DNA of 64,000 nucleotides from Marinobacter antarcticus (GTDB lineage: Bacteria > Pseudomonadota > Gammaproteobacteria > Pseudomonadales > Oleiphilaceae): positions 1 through 64,000 of the forward strand of contig NZ_DRGY01000046.1 of assembly GCF_011049865.1 (NCBI RefSeq), written 5' to 3'. The translations under genes were made by a program, and so were the position numbers. This document shows positions 24,266-32,589 of this stretch, piece by piece (position 1 is the first letter of the stretch; every line of letters begins with the position of its first letter). A model generated the notes under the pieces. It was not told where the DNA came from, did not search any database, and saw only the letters and a list, made by a program, of their open reading frames with translations.

Positions 24266-25906
24266 TCACAGCTGGCATGTTTTCTCCTTGAGCATGACGT
24301 TGAGAATTTCGTGATTGAGTGAGTAATCCACGGGCAGCTCGATGACGTGAACGCCACTAGACGTCAAGCAGGTGTCCAGGGTTTGCTGAAAGTGCTCGTC
24401 GTTTTGTATCCGGTAGCCGTGGGCACCGTAACTTTGGGCGTAAGTAACAAAATCCGGGTTGGCGTACTCCAGGCTGAATGGGTCAAAACCCATGGCTTGC
24501 TGCTTCCATTTGATCATGCCAAAGGCGTTGTCGTTGACAATGATCACCACGAGGTTCAGCTTCAGGCGGACCGCGGTTTCCAGTTCCTGTGAATTCATCA
24601 TGAAGCCGCCATCACCACAGACAGCGACGACTGGGGTATCGGGGTACAGTATCTTGGCCATGATGGCGCTGGACAAGCCCGCGCCCATGGTGGCCAGTGC
24701 ATTATCCAGCAGCATGGTATTGGCGGAGTAACATTTGTAGTTGCGGGCAAACCATATTTTGTACACGCCGTTGTCCAGACAGAGAATCGCATCCTCCGCC
24801 AGAGTTTCCCGCAGCAAATGTACCAGGCGTTGCGGCAGCATCGGGAACCGGGTGTCGTGAAAATACTTTGACAGATGCTGGTCTATTTCTGTTTTGATGG
24901 TTTTGAAAAAGGACAGGTCCCAATGTTGTTTTTTTTCAATAAGCTTCGCCAGTTGTTGCACGGAAAAAGCGATATCCCCCACCACGTTGAGCTGGGGGAA
25001 GTACACCGCGTCCACCTCGGCGGGTGAGAAATTCACATGAATGACTTGCGTGCCACCATGTTCCATAAAGAACGGTGGCTTTTCCACGACATCGTGACCC
25101 ACATTGATAATCAGATCCGCCCGGTCAATGGCGCAATGTATAAAATCGTGGTCGGACAAGGCGGCTGACCCCAGGTAAAGAGGGTGGCGTTCGTCGACAA
25201 CTCCCTTGCCCATTTGGGTGGTGAAAAACGGAATGCCGGTGGCCTCGACGAAATCCGTCAATGCCTTGCTGACACGTTTGCGGTTGGCACCTGCCCCGAT
25301 CAGCAGTAGTGGGCTTTTTGCCGCCTCGATCATGCGGGTTGCCTTGTGCAGCACGTCGTCCGTGGCGTAGGGGCGGCGATGACCAATGGGCGGAAAAACC
25401 ATCTCCGCGCACTCCTCGTCTGCGATGTCCTCCGGTAATTCCAGGTGCACCGCCCCTGGCCTTTCTTCGATGGCCAGGCGAAACGACTCGCGCACCAATG
25501 AGGCGATGGTGTTGCCATTGACGATCTGCTTGGTAAATTTAGTAACCGAGCGCATCACATCCACCACGTCGAGGATTTGAAAGCGACCTTGCTTGCTTGT
25601 TTTGATCGGTTTTTGCCCGGTAATCATGAGCATCGGCATGGCGCCCAACTGGGCGAAAGCCGCAGGCGTGATCAGATTGGCTGCGCCAGGACCAAGCGTT
25701 GCCAGGCAGACGCCGGGCTGACCCGTTAAACGGCCATAGGTGGCGGCCATGAACCCCGCGCCTTGTTCGTGACGGGTGAGAATCAATCGGATACTCGAGT
25801 TTTTTAATGAATTCAGTAAATCGAGATTTTCTTCGCCGGGAACGCCAAAAATGTACTGGACTCCCTCATTTTCCAACGCTTTTACGAATAAGTCAGATGC
25901 TTTCAT
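24266..25906 (-). CDS. Acetolactate-synthase-like thiamine diphosphate enzyme
   Basis: This is a 546-residue enzyme of the acetolactate synthase/pyruvate oxidase group. The catalytic Glu47 is in TRHEQGAGFMA. The TPP/Mg motif is CGDGGFMMN with the following NDNAFGMIKWKQQ. A central nucleotide-fold domain spans about 190-340. No small regulatory subunit gene is adjacent. This fits a catabolic AlsS-like or a specialised carboligase rather than IlvB/IlvI. In related bacteria such proteins sit beside aldehyde dehydrogenases, which are absent here. It is transcribed leftwards, away from the TVP38-flavoprotein gene, with TetR-like palindromes between. Confidence 0.85.
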   Translation of the reverse strand: MKASDLFVKALENEGVQYIFGVPGEENLDLLNSLKNSSIRLILTRHEQGAGFMAATYGRLTGQPGVCLATLGPGAANLITPAAFAQLGAMPMLMITGQKPIKTSKQGRFQILDVVDVMRSVTKFTKQIVNGNTIASLVRESFRLAIEERPGAVHLELPEDIADEECAEMVFPPIGHRRPYATDDVLHKATRMIEAAKSPLLLIGAGANRKRVSKALTDFVEATGIPFFTTQMGKGVVDERHPLYLGSAALSDHDFIHCAIDRADLIINVGHDVVEKPPFFMEHGGTQVIHVNFSPAEVDAVYFPQLNVVGDIAFSVQQLAKLIEKKQHWDLSFFKTIKTEIDQHLSKYFHDTRFPMLPQRLVHLLRETLAEDAILCLDNGVYKIWFARNYKCYSANTMLLDNALATMGAGLSSAIMAKILYPDTPVVAVCGDGGFMMNSQELETAVRLKLNLVVIIVNDNAFGMIKWKQQAMGFDPFSLEYANPDFVTYAQSYGAHGYRIQNDEHFQQTLDTCLTSSGVHVIELPVDYSLNHEILNVMLKEKTCQL

Positions 25907-26249
25907 CGGTCTCGCGTTCTCCGTTTTGGTTGGGAGCTATCTTCGGTTGTTGGTCATTGGCATTCAAGGAAGTGCCCGCCTGGCGCCAGCTGTGCTGTTT
26001 TTTCTTATGAGCAATTGTTCAAGAATAGCAGTAAGTTTGGAAAGCTGGCGAAAAGCCCCCGGCGGGTCATCCACCGGGGCCGTGACCAAATTGTTAGATA
26101 TTCATGAGCAATCGTTGACACAATGCCGGGCTGAACAACGTACAACATGAAGAAACCGTTGAAGGAAACAAAACGGAAGCGGCCGATTCAACACTTTCGC
26201 GACTGGCGTGTCTTTGCGGTATCACGTTAATGATAATAAGGATTATTTC
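25907..26249. other. 343-bp divergent intergenic region
   Basis: No gene is visible. It contains a GC-rich hairpin (CCCCGG 26058-26063 with CCGGGG 26075-26080) that, on the minus strand, ends in CTTTTC and could be an old terminator. It also holds two diverged TetR-like palindromes (26008, 26105), and a TTGACA at 26115 that could be a -35 for the plus-strand cluster. Confidence 0.5.
26008..26118. promoter_or_regulatory. Two diverged TetR-like palindromes
   Basis: TGAGCAATTGTTCA (26008-26021) is a near-perfect palindrome. Its reverse complement agrees with the 19148 operator at 11 of 14 positions. TGAGCAATCGTTGA (26105-26118) agrees with the 19109 operator at 10 of 14. They lie between the acetolactate-synthase-like gene and the TVP38-flavoprotein gene. 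They may serve the same TetR or another one. Confidence 0.35.
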
Positions 26250-28442
26250 ATGACATCGAAAAAATGGATTCTGGTCGGGTTGATCGTGGCAGTGATCATC
26301 GGCTTTATCGCCAGCGGTGGTAATGACCTGCTGACGTTACAGAATCTCAAGGATAACCAGCAGCTTTTGGAGAGCTGGATTGGGCAGAATCTGGTGGTAG
26401 CGGTGCTCGGCTTTGTGGCTATCTATGTTGTGGTCACAGCGCTGTCGCTCCCAGGGGCGACGATCATGACCCTCGCTGGCGGTGCTTTTTTCGGTAACTT
26501 GTACGGCTTGGCGGCGGTGTCGGTTGCCTCCACCATCGGTGCTTCTCTGGCGTTTCTGGTCGCCCGCTTCCTGATGCGCGATACCTTGCGCCGACGCTAT
26601 GCCGAGACGGTGGCGAAAATGGACCGGGGCATTGAAAAGGACGGCGCTTTCTACCTGGCAACCCTGCGACTTGTGCCGGTATTCCCGTTCTTTCTGATCA
26701 ACTTGGCCATGGGTCTTACAGCGATGAAGTTGCGGACCTACGCACTGGTCAGCTGGATCGCCATGCTTCCGGGGACCTTTGTTTATGTCAATGCCGGCAC
26801 CCAGTTGGGCCAGATCCAGTCCACCGGCGACATCGTTTCCGCCGATCTGCTGATTTCCTTTGCGTTGCTTGGGCTGTTCCCGCTGATTGCCAAGGTTGTG
26901 GTGGGCTTTATACGCCGTCGCAGGGTGTACGCGGGCTGGCAGAAGCCTGAGAGCTTTGATTACAACCTGCTGGTGATCGGTGGCGGCTCGGCCGGTCTGG
27001 TCGCTGCCTACATCGCGGCTGCCGTCAAGGCGAAGGTAGCGCTGATTGAAAAGCACAAGCTGGGGGGCGACTGCCTCAACACCGGTTGCATCCCTTCGAA
27101 AGCGTTGATTCGCAGTGCCAAAGCGGCAGACACAATGCGCCATGCCAACCGTTACGGGCTGGAATCTGTGCCGGTAAAGGGTTCCTTCAAAAACATCATG
27201 AACCGGGTTCGCGACGTGATTGCAAAGGTGGAACCCCACGATTCTCCCGAACGCTACCAAAAGCTGGGTGTGGACTGCATCTTCGGCGAGGCCAGCTTCG
27301 TATCTCCCTGGGAACTGGAAGTGAAACACAACGACGGGCGCACGGAGCGCCTGACCGCGCGTAGCATTGTGGTGGCAACCGGCGGCAAGCCGGCCATGCC
27401 TCCGATACCCGGCCTTCAAGATATGAATCCGTTGAGCTCAGACAACTTGTGGGAACTGGACGAGCAGCCAGAACGGTTGTTGGTTCTGGGCGGCGGACCC
27501 ATCGGGTCGGAGTTGGCCCAGGCTTTTGTGCGCCTGGGCAGCAAGGTTATCCAGGTCGAAATGGGTGACCGGTTGTTGGCTAAAGAAGACGACGATGTGT
27601 CCGCCCTGGTGAAGAAGCAGTTTGAGGCCGATGGTATTGATTTGCGCTTGAACCATGCCGCTGCGAAATTCTGCATGGAAGATGGCGAGAAGGTGGTCTA
27701 TTGCGATCACAAAGGCGAGCGGGCGCGTATCCCGTTTGATCAGGTGCTCGTGGCTGTTGGTCGGGCGGCGAATACCGCCGGCCTCAATCTTAACCGGATA
27801 GGCGTTGAAACCCGGCCCAATGGCACAGTGCCGGTGGATGACGACATGAGCTTGCGGTACCCCAATGTGTTCGCGTGCGGCGATGTGGCAGGGCCTTACC
27901 AGTTTACCCACGCTGCGTCGCATCAGGCCTGGTATGCCGCTGTGAACGGTCTGTTCGGTCAGTTCAAACGCTTCAATGTGGACTACCGGGTTATGCCTTG
28001 GGTAACGTTCACCTCGCCCGAAGTGGCCCGTGTGGGCCTGAGCGAAGCGGAAGCGAAAGAACAGGGCGTCGCGTACGAGCTTACCCGTTACGGTCTGGAT
28101 GATCTCGACCGCGCCATTGCAGACAGCGACAACTATGGTTTCATCAAGGTGCTCACGCCGCCGGGCAAGGACAAAATCCTCGGCGCCGTGGTTGTGGGCG
28201 CCCACGCCGCTGAAATTCTGGCGGAGTTTACGCTGGCCATGAAGCACGGCCTGGGCCTGAACAAGATTCTGGGTACCATTCATCCGTACCCCACCTGGAA
28301 CGAATCGGCCAAGTTTGCGGCCGGTGAGTGGAAGCGCGCCCATGCCCCTGAGGGCATTCTCAAACTACTGGAAAAGTTGCACGGTTGGCGGCGCGGCAAA
28401 AACCAGCGCCGTTCATCCGCTACCACAAACGTGACGCATTAA
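26250..28442 (+). CDS. TVP38/TMEM64 membrane domain fused to a mercuric-reductase-like flavoprotein
   Basis: This is a 730-residue fusion. Residues 1-230 hold about 5-6 hydrophobic segments with the VTT/DedA-like core (LSLPGATIMTLAGGAFFG, then LRLVPVFPFFLINLAMG). Residues 235-715 form a class I pyridine-nucleotide disulfide oxidoreductase: FAD motif LLVIGGGSAGLVAAY, redox pair GGDCLNTGCIPS (Cys275, Cys280), NAD(P) motif LVLGGGPIGSELA, and HPYPTWNES at the dimer end. That end replaces the HPTxxE of typical family members, and there is no mercury-binding C-terminal Cys pair. It may be an electron-transfer enzyme docked on the membrane. Start ATG 26250 has AAGGAT upstream. The radical SAM gene follows after 22 bp. 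Confidence 0.87.
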   Translation: MTSKKWILVGLIVAVIIGFIASGGNDLLTLQNLKDNQQLLESWIGQNLVVAVLGFVAIYVVVTALSLPGATIMTLAGGAFFGNLYGLAAVSVASTIGASLAFLVARFLMRDTLRRRYAETVAKMDRGIEKDGAFYLATLRLVPVFPFFLINLAMGLTAMKLRTYALVSWIAMLPGTFVYVNAGTQLGQIQSTGDIVSADLLISFALLGLFPLIAKVVVGFIRRRRVYAGWQKPESFDYNLLVIGGGSAGLVAAYIAAAVKAKVALIEKHKLGGDCLNTGCIPSKALIRSAKAADTMRHANRYGLESVPVKGSFKNIMNRVRDVIAKVEPHDSPERYQKLGVDCIFGEASFVSPWELEVKHNDGRTERLTARSIVVATGGKPAMPPIPGLQDMNPLSSDNLWELDEQPERLLVLGGGPIGSELAQAFVRLGSKVIQVEMGDRLLAKEDDDVSALVKKQFEADGIDLRLNHAAAKFCMEDGEKVVYCDHKGERARIPFDQVLVAVGRAANTAGLNLNRIGVETRPNGTVPVDDDMSLRYPNVFACGDVAGPYQFTHAASHQAWYAAVNGLFGQFKRFNVDYRVMPWVTFTSPEVARVGLSEAEAKEQGVAYELTRYGLDDLDRAIADSDNYGFIKVLTPPGKDKILGAVVVGAHAAEILAEFTLAMKHGLGLNKILGTIHPYPTWNESAKFAAGEWKRAHAPEGILKLLEKLHGWRRGKNQRRSSATTNVTH

Positions 28443-28464
28443 TATCACACACCTAGGAGCATCT

Positions 28465-29436
28465 ATGCCCCTGACCGAAACCAGACCGGCCCGTAGTAAA
28501 CGCATTCCGGCCGTGGAAGTGCTTGAGCCCAGAGCTCGCGACAGCTGGACCCGCACCCGCAACGGCGATCCCCGCGGCTATATTGACGCGAATACGCTCA
28601 AAGAGCTGTGGATCCACACCGGTACCGCCTGCAATCTGGCCTGCCCGTTTTGTCTGGAAGGCAGCCATCCTGGCGATGGCCGCATTCCCGGGATGAAACT
28701 GAGCGATGTGAAGCCGTTTATCCACGAGGCCATGGATATGGGCGTGGAGCAGTTTTCCTTCACCGGTGGCGAACCGTTCGTGATTCGTGATTTTGTGAAC
28801 ATTCTGGATTACGCAAGCCATCATCGCCCCTGTTTTGTGTTGACCAACGCCACCGAGCCGCTGCTGAAGCGTCGGCATCAGGTGTTGCCATTGCTGGACA
28901 ACCCCTATCCGATTCACTTCCGTGTAAGCCTGGATTTCCCTGACCGCGCCCGCCACGACAAGGATCGCGGCGACGGCAGTTTTGAGCAGGCGCTGGAAGG
29001 CATTCACTGGCTGATTGAACAGGGTTTCAAGGTGTCTATTGCCCGCCAGACCGATCCTGATGAAGTGCCGGCAGAGGTAGAAACGGCGTTTCGCGGGATC
29101 TTCCGGGAATGGAAAATTCCGGAGAGCCTGGCGTTTACGGCGTTTCCTGATCTGGGTACGCCGGGCTCGGAGGACGGCAGCCCTGAGATTACCGAGAACT
29201 GTATGGAGAAGTACCCCACCGTCGATAGTCGTGCGCATTTCATGTGCACGTACACCCGCATGCTGGTGAAGAAAGGCGATGCGGTGCGGGTTTATGCGTG
29301 CACGCTGGTGGACGACGACCCGGAATACGATCTGGGCGGTACGCTGGCGGAAAGCATGGAGGAGCGGGTGATGTTGCGACACCACCGATGCTTCTCGTGC
29401 TATCGCTATGGCGCCAGTTGTTCGGCGCCTGCCTAG
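28465..29436 (+). CDS. Radical SAM enzyme of unrecognised subfamily
   Basis: This is a 323-residue radical S-adenosylmethionine protein. The [4Fe-4S] motif is CNLACPFC (Cys56, Cys60, Cys63), followed by FSFTGGEPFV, which binds SAM. A second set of cysteines, Cys261, Cys279, Cys309, Cys312 and Cys319 (MCTY, YACT, CFSCYRYGASC), looks like a SPASM/twitch-type auxiliary cluster with a shortened pattern. It is not the ArsS or MoaA sequence as I know them, and no precursor peptide gene is visible nearby. It lies between the TVP38-flavoprotein and a sodium:solute symporter, so it probably modifies a small molecule. The reaction is unknown. Confidence 0.82.
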   Translation: MPLTETRPARSKRIPAVEVLEPRARDSWTRTRNGDPRGYIDANTLKELWIHTGTACNLACPFCLEGSHPGDGRIPGMKLSDVKPFIHEAMDMGVEQFSFTGGEPFVIRDFVNILDYASHHRPCFVLTNATEPLLKRRHQVLPLLDNPYPIHFRVSLDFPDRARHDKDRGDGSFEQALEGIHWLIEQGFKVSIARQTDPDEVPAEVETAFRGIFREWKIPESLAFTAFPDLGTPGSEDGSPEITENCMEKYPTVDSRAHFMCTYTRMLVKKGDAVRVYACTLVDDDPEYDLGGTLAESMEERVMLRHHRCFSCYRYGASCSAPA

Positions 29437-29473
29437 TCTGTCGGGGCACGATGAATCGGGGGAATAAACAACA

Positions 29474-30880
29474 ATGAGTATCACGGAAGCGTCGCTTTTT
29501 TGGGGGTTCTTGCTGGTTTATGGCGTGGTTATGTATGTGTTGTCGCCGAAAAGCAGGAATTCGAAGTCTTTTTACAAAGGCGCAGATGATCAGGGTAACC
29601 CGGTTAGTCAGTGGTCGCTCACGGCCAGTATTTTTATCAGCTGGATTTTTGCCAAGTCGGTGACCAACGCGGCGAACCTGGGGGCGGCATACGGGGTGAC
29701 CGGAGGCCTGGCCTATGCCAGCTATTGGCTTTCCATTCCGGTGGCGGGTTACGTTATTTACCTGATCCGCACGCAGACCGGTGCGCGCAGCCTGCAGGAT
29801 TTCCTGACCTCACGGTTTGGCCGATTTGCGGGGGTGGCGTTTGCGGCCGCCATTCTGATCCGGCTTTACAACGAAGTGTGGAGCAATACGGCCGTGGTGG
29901 GCGGTTACTTCGGGTTGCCCGGTGAGTGGGAATACTACGTGGCTGCGATGGTGTTCACCGCGTTTACGCTGGCCTACAGCCTTAAAGGCGGGCTGCGTTC
30001 TTCGATTTTCACCGATGTTATCCAGACTTTCGTATTCGTGTTTTTTCTGGGTGCCGTTTTGTTCATGATTGTCCCGGCTAACGATACCTCCGCGTTGCTG
30101 AGCGAGGGTGAGTTCCGGTTGAACGCAGGGTTTGACCTGCTGCTGGTGGCCCTGTTGCAAATGTTCAGCTACCCGTTTCACGATCCGGTACTCACGGATC
30201 GGGGTTTTGTGAACAATGAAAAAACCATGCTCAAGAGCTTTGTGGTGGCCGGGTTGCTGGGCTTTGTGGCGGTGTTTTTGTTCAGCCTGGTGGGGGTTCA
30301 CGCGCGTTTGAACGATATTGATCCCATGGGCAATGCGCCGGCAGCGGTAGGGCAATCGTTGGGTCTGGCCGCGCTGTTTTTCATGAGCGTAGTGATGATG
30401 ACCTCGGCCGGCTCAACGCTGGATTCCACGTTTACGTCGCTGGCTAAATCGTTGGCGGTCGATCTGCCGCGTTTGGCGCAGCGGGCAAAAGACCGGCTGC
30501 CGAGCGTGCGAGTGGGCGCGATCGTGATGATTGTATTCGCGGTGATTGGCAACCTGCCGATGTTTGCCGGAACGGATATCCTCAAAGCCACCACCGTTTC
30601 CGGCACCATGGTTATGGGGCTGGGGCCGGTGTTTCTGTTCTACGGTTTCACCCGCTGGTCGCCGTGGAGTTTTCATCTGAGCTTCTGGACGGGCCTGGCA
30701 CTCGGCGTTTTGATGGCGGCCGGGTTGATTCCGGTGAGCTGGGCCATCGGGGATGGCGCGTACGCCACGCTGCTGGGCGTCAACGCCTATGGGTTCCTTA
30801 TCTGCACCGCCGGCTTTTTCTTGCCGCTTGTTGCGCGCCGCCTCGCCGGAAAATCGTGGGCGGCGGGTGAAGCACGGTGA
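29474..30880 (+). CDS. Sodium:solute symporter family (SSF) transporter
   Basis: This is an inner-membrane protein of 468 residues with 12-13 hydrophobic segments in the LeuT-like SSF arrangement. Family features are SQWSLTASIFISWIFAKSVT at the unwound TM1, the YSLKGGLRSSIFTDVIQTF segment, and SVVMMTSAGSTLDSTFTSLA at the TM8 sodium site (the SxxST part). The substrate cannot be predicted: the best-known members carry proline, sugars or carboxylates. Its stop overlaps the GTG start of the phosphoesterase gene (GTGA), so the two are translationally coupled. It starts 37 bp after the radical SAM gene. Confidence 0.85.
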   Translation: MSITEASLFWGFLLVYGVVMYVLSPKSRNSKSFYKGADDQGNPVSQWSLTASIFISWIFAKSVTNAANLGAAYGVTGGLAYASYWLSIPVAGYVIYLIRTQTGARSLQDFLTSRFGRFAGVAFAAAILIRLYNEVWSNTAVVGGYFGLPGEWEYYVAAMVFTAFTLAYSLKGGLRSSIFTDVIQTFVFVFFLGAVLFMIVPANDTSALLSEGEFRLNAGFDLLLVALLQMFSYPFHDPVLTDRGFVNNEKTMLKSFVVAGLLGFVAVFLFSLVGVHARLNDIDPMGNAPAAVGQSLGLAALFFMSVVMMTSAGSTLDSTFTSLAKSLAVDLPRLAQRAKDRLPSVRVGAIVMIVFAVIGNLPMFAGTDILKATTVSGTMVMGLGPVFLFYGFTRWSPWSFHLSFWTGLALGVLMAAGLIPVSWAIGDGAYATLLGVNAYGFLICTAGFFLPLVARRLAGKSWAAGEAR

Positions 30881-31827
30881 GCGAGGGTCGCAGCTGTCCC
30901 TTGGCTTACCGTTATCGGCCAGCGTCTTTATGCCACGAGATAACACCGGTTGCCGACGATGTTCTGTACATTATTGGCGGGCTTTACGGCAATCCGTTTG
31001 CGCTCGATGAAATTGAAAGCATGGCGCTGGCGGAAGAACGGCAGGGGCGCAGCGTAAAGCTGGTTTTCAACGGTGACTTCAACTGGTTCAATGCCAGTGA
31101 CCAACGGTTCCGTGACATCAATAAACGGGTGCTGAGCCACACCGCCATTTTGGGCAATGTGGACTATGAACTGGCAGCTCCAAGCACCGGTGCCGGATGC
31201 GGTTGTGCCTACCCGGATTTTGTTGATCAGGGCGTGGTTGAACGCTCCAATCAGATAATGATCAGGCTTCAGGAACTCGCCGAAAAACATCCGGATATTC
31301 AGGCGCGGCTGGCCGCTCTTCCGCAATATCGGTGCTTGTTATTTGGAGGCCTAAAGATTTCGGTGTTGCACGGCGATCCTGAGTCTCTGGCCGGTTGGGG
31401 TTTGGCCCATGAATCCGTCGTTGCAGGGAACAGGCAGAGTCTTGAAGAGTGGTTCCGGGCATCCGGGGCGGACCTGCTGGTTTCAACCCATACCTGCCTG
31501 CCTGTGCTCTGGTCGGGAGAGGTAGATGGACGCCCTCGTATGGTGGCCAATAATGGCTCATCGGGTATGGGCAACCTGCGCGCCGACCCCCGCGGATTGG
31601 TTACTCGCATAAGCCGCATAGCCCCGGCGACTGAGCCTGTCGCCGGGATAGTCAGTCACGGTTTGCACGTGGATCTTATGCCGGTTGCTTACGATGTAAA
31701 GGCCTGGCTTGCAGAGTTTGACGGCCTTTGGCCTGCAGGTTCACCTGCCGCCGTTTCATACCGCACACGCCTTCTTGAAGGCAGTGCCCTCGCTCCAGAC
31801 GATCTTGTATTTCCTTCTGCTTTTTAA
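30877..31827 (+). CDS. Calcineurin-like metallophosphoesterase
   Basis: This is a 316-residue protein with a degenerate-looking but complete metallophosphoesterase layout: IIGGLYGN (in place of GDxHG), FNGDFNWF (GDxxxxG), ILGNVDYE (GNHE-like), LHGDP, and STHTCLPV (GHTH-like). The first motif lacks the usual Asp, so metal binding at that site may differ. An insertion with CGCAYPDF is unusual. It starts with GTG inside the symporter stop and is the last gene of the cluster. It might act on a phosphorylated product of the pathway or on a nucleotide. No signal peptide is seen, so it is cytosolic. Confidence 0.8.
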   Translation: MSEGRSCPLAYRYRPASLCHEITPVADDVLYIIGGLYGNPFALDEIESMALAEERQGRSVKLVFNGDFNWFNASDQRFRDINKRVLSHTAILGNVDYELAAPSTGAGCGCAYPDFVDQGVVERSNQIMIRLQELAEKHPDIQARLAALPQYRCLLFGGLKISVLHGDPESLAGWGLAHESVVAGNRQSLEEWFRASGADLLVSTHTCLPVLWSGEVDGRPRMVANNGSSGMGNLRADPRGLVTRISRIAPATEPVAGIVSHGLHVDLMPVAYDVKAWLAEFDGLWPAGSPAAVSYRTRLLEGSALAPDDLVFPSAF

Positions 31828-31912
31828 TCTTTCTGTCCCTGACGAATGCTGTGATCGGGTCTATTATACTAAGGTGCGCTGGTTGCCCCGGGGAACTGCT
31901 TATGGGTTCGAC

Positions 31913-31940
31913 TTGAAATATATTTTGTGGTCTATATAAT
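31913..31940 (+). promoter_or_regulatory. Sigma-70 promoter of the ectoine operon
   Basis: TTGAAA (31913-31918) and a consensus TATAAT (31935-31940) are separated by 16 bp, 37 bp before the ectA start. A second -10-like TATACT lies upstream at 31865. An AT-rich stretch with T-run follows the -10. Osmotic induction is known for ect promoters generally but is not visible here. Confidence 0.65.
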
Positions 31941-31976
31941 TTAACCCTAACTTTTTTAAGGCGAACGACTCACGTT

Positions 31977-32492
31977 ATGACATCAGAAGGATCGAATACC
32001 ACCGCCATCGCCCTGCGTACACCCGTTAAGGACGATGGCTTCAGGCTCCACCAATTGGTGGCCGAATGCCCACCCCTGGACGCCAACTCGATTTACTGCA
32101 ACCTGTTGCAGTGCAGCCATTTTGCCGAGACCGGCGTGGCGGCGGAGAAAGATGGCGATCTGGTCGGCTTTATTTCCGGTTATATCCCCCCCGGCAAGGC
32201 TGAAACCGTTTTTGTCTGGCAGGTTGCGGTTCACGAGAAAGGTCGTGGACAGGGTCTGGCCAAGCGGATGCTCAAAGCCATTGTGGCGCGAGATGCGTGC
32301 GAAAACGTGACGCATATGGAAACCACCATCACCGCCGATAACGAAGCCTCATGGGCGCTGTTTCGCTCGTTTGCTCGGGACATGGGCGCCGAGATTGAGC
32401 ACCACGAGCACTTTGAGAAAGACACGCACTTCGGCGGCAAGCACGATTCTGAATTTCTGTTGCGCATAGGGCCGTTTACCCAAAAGCCCTGA
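31977..32492 (+). CDS. ectA: L-2,4-diaminobutyrate acetyltransferase
   Basis: EctA acetylates 2,4-diaminobutyrate with acetyl-CoA to N-gamma-acetyldiaminobutyrate, the second committed step of ectoine synthesis. The 171-residue GNAT protein shows LAVHEKGRGQGLAKRML-type acetyl-CoA binding (VAVHEKGRGQGLAKRM), the ANSIYCNLLQCSHFAETG block and TTITADNEASWALFRSFA, all typical of EctA. It opens the operon ectA-ectB-ask. The gap to ectB is 97 bp. Confidence 0.95.
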   Translation: MTSEGSNTTAIALRTPVKDDGFRLHQLVAECPPLDANSIYCNLLQCSHFAETGVAAEKDGDLVGFISGYIPPGKAETVFVWQVAVHEKGRGQGLAKRMLKAIVARDACENVTHMETTITADNEASWALFRSFARDMGAEIEHHEHFEKDTHFGGKHDSEFLLRIGPFTQKP

Positions 32493-32589
32493 GAATTTTT
32501 GCAGGCTCCCCGCCTGCTCAAGCGCCCCAGCGCCAGATTCATCGTTAAAGAATTCTACTGAATAGGCCATATGGTCGAGAGGTAATATC

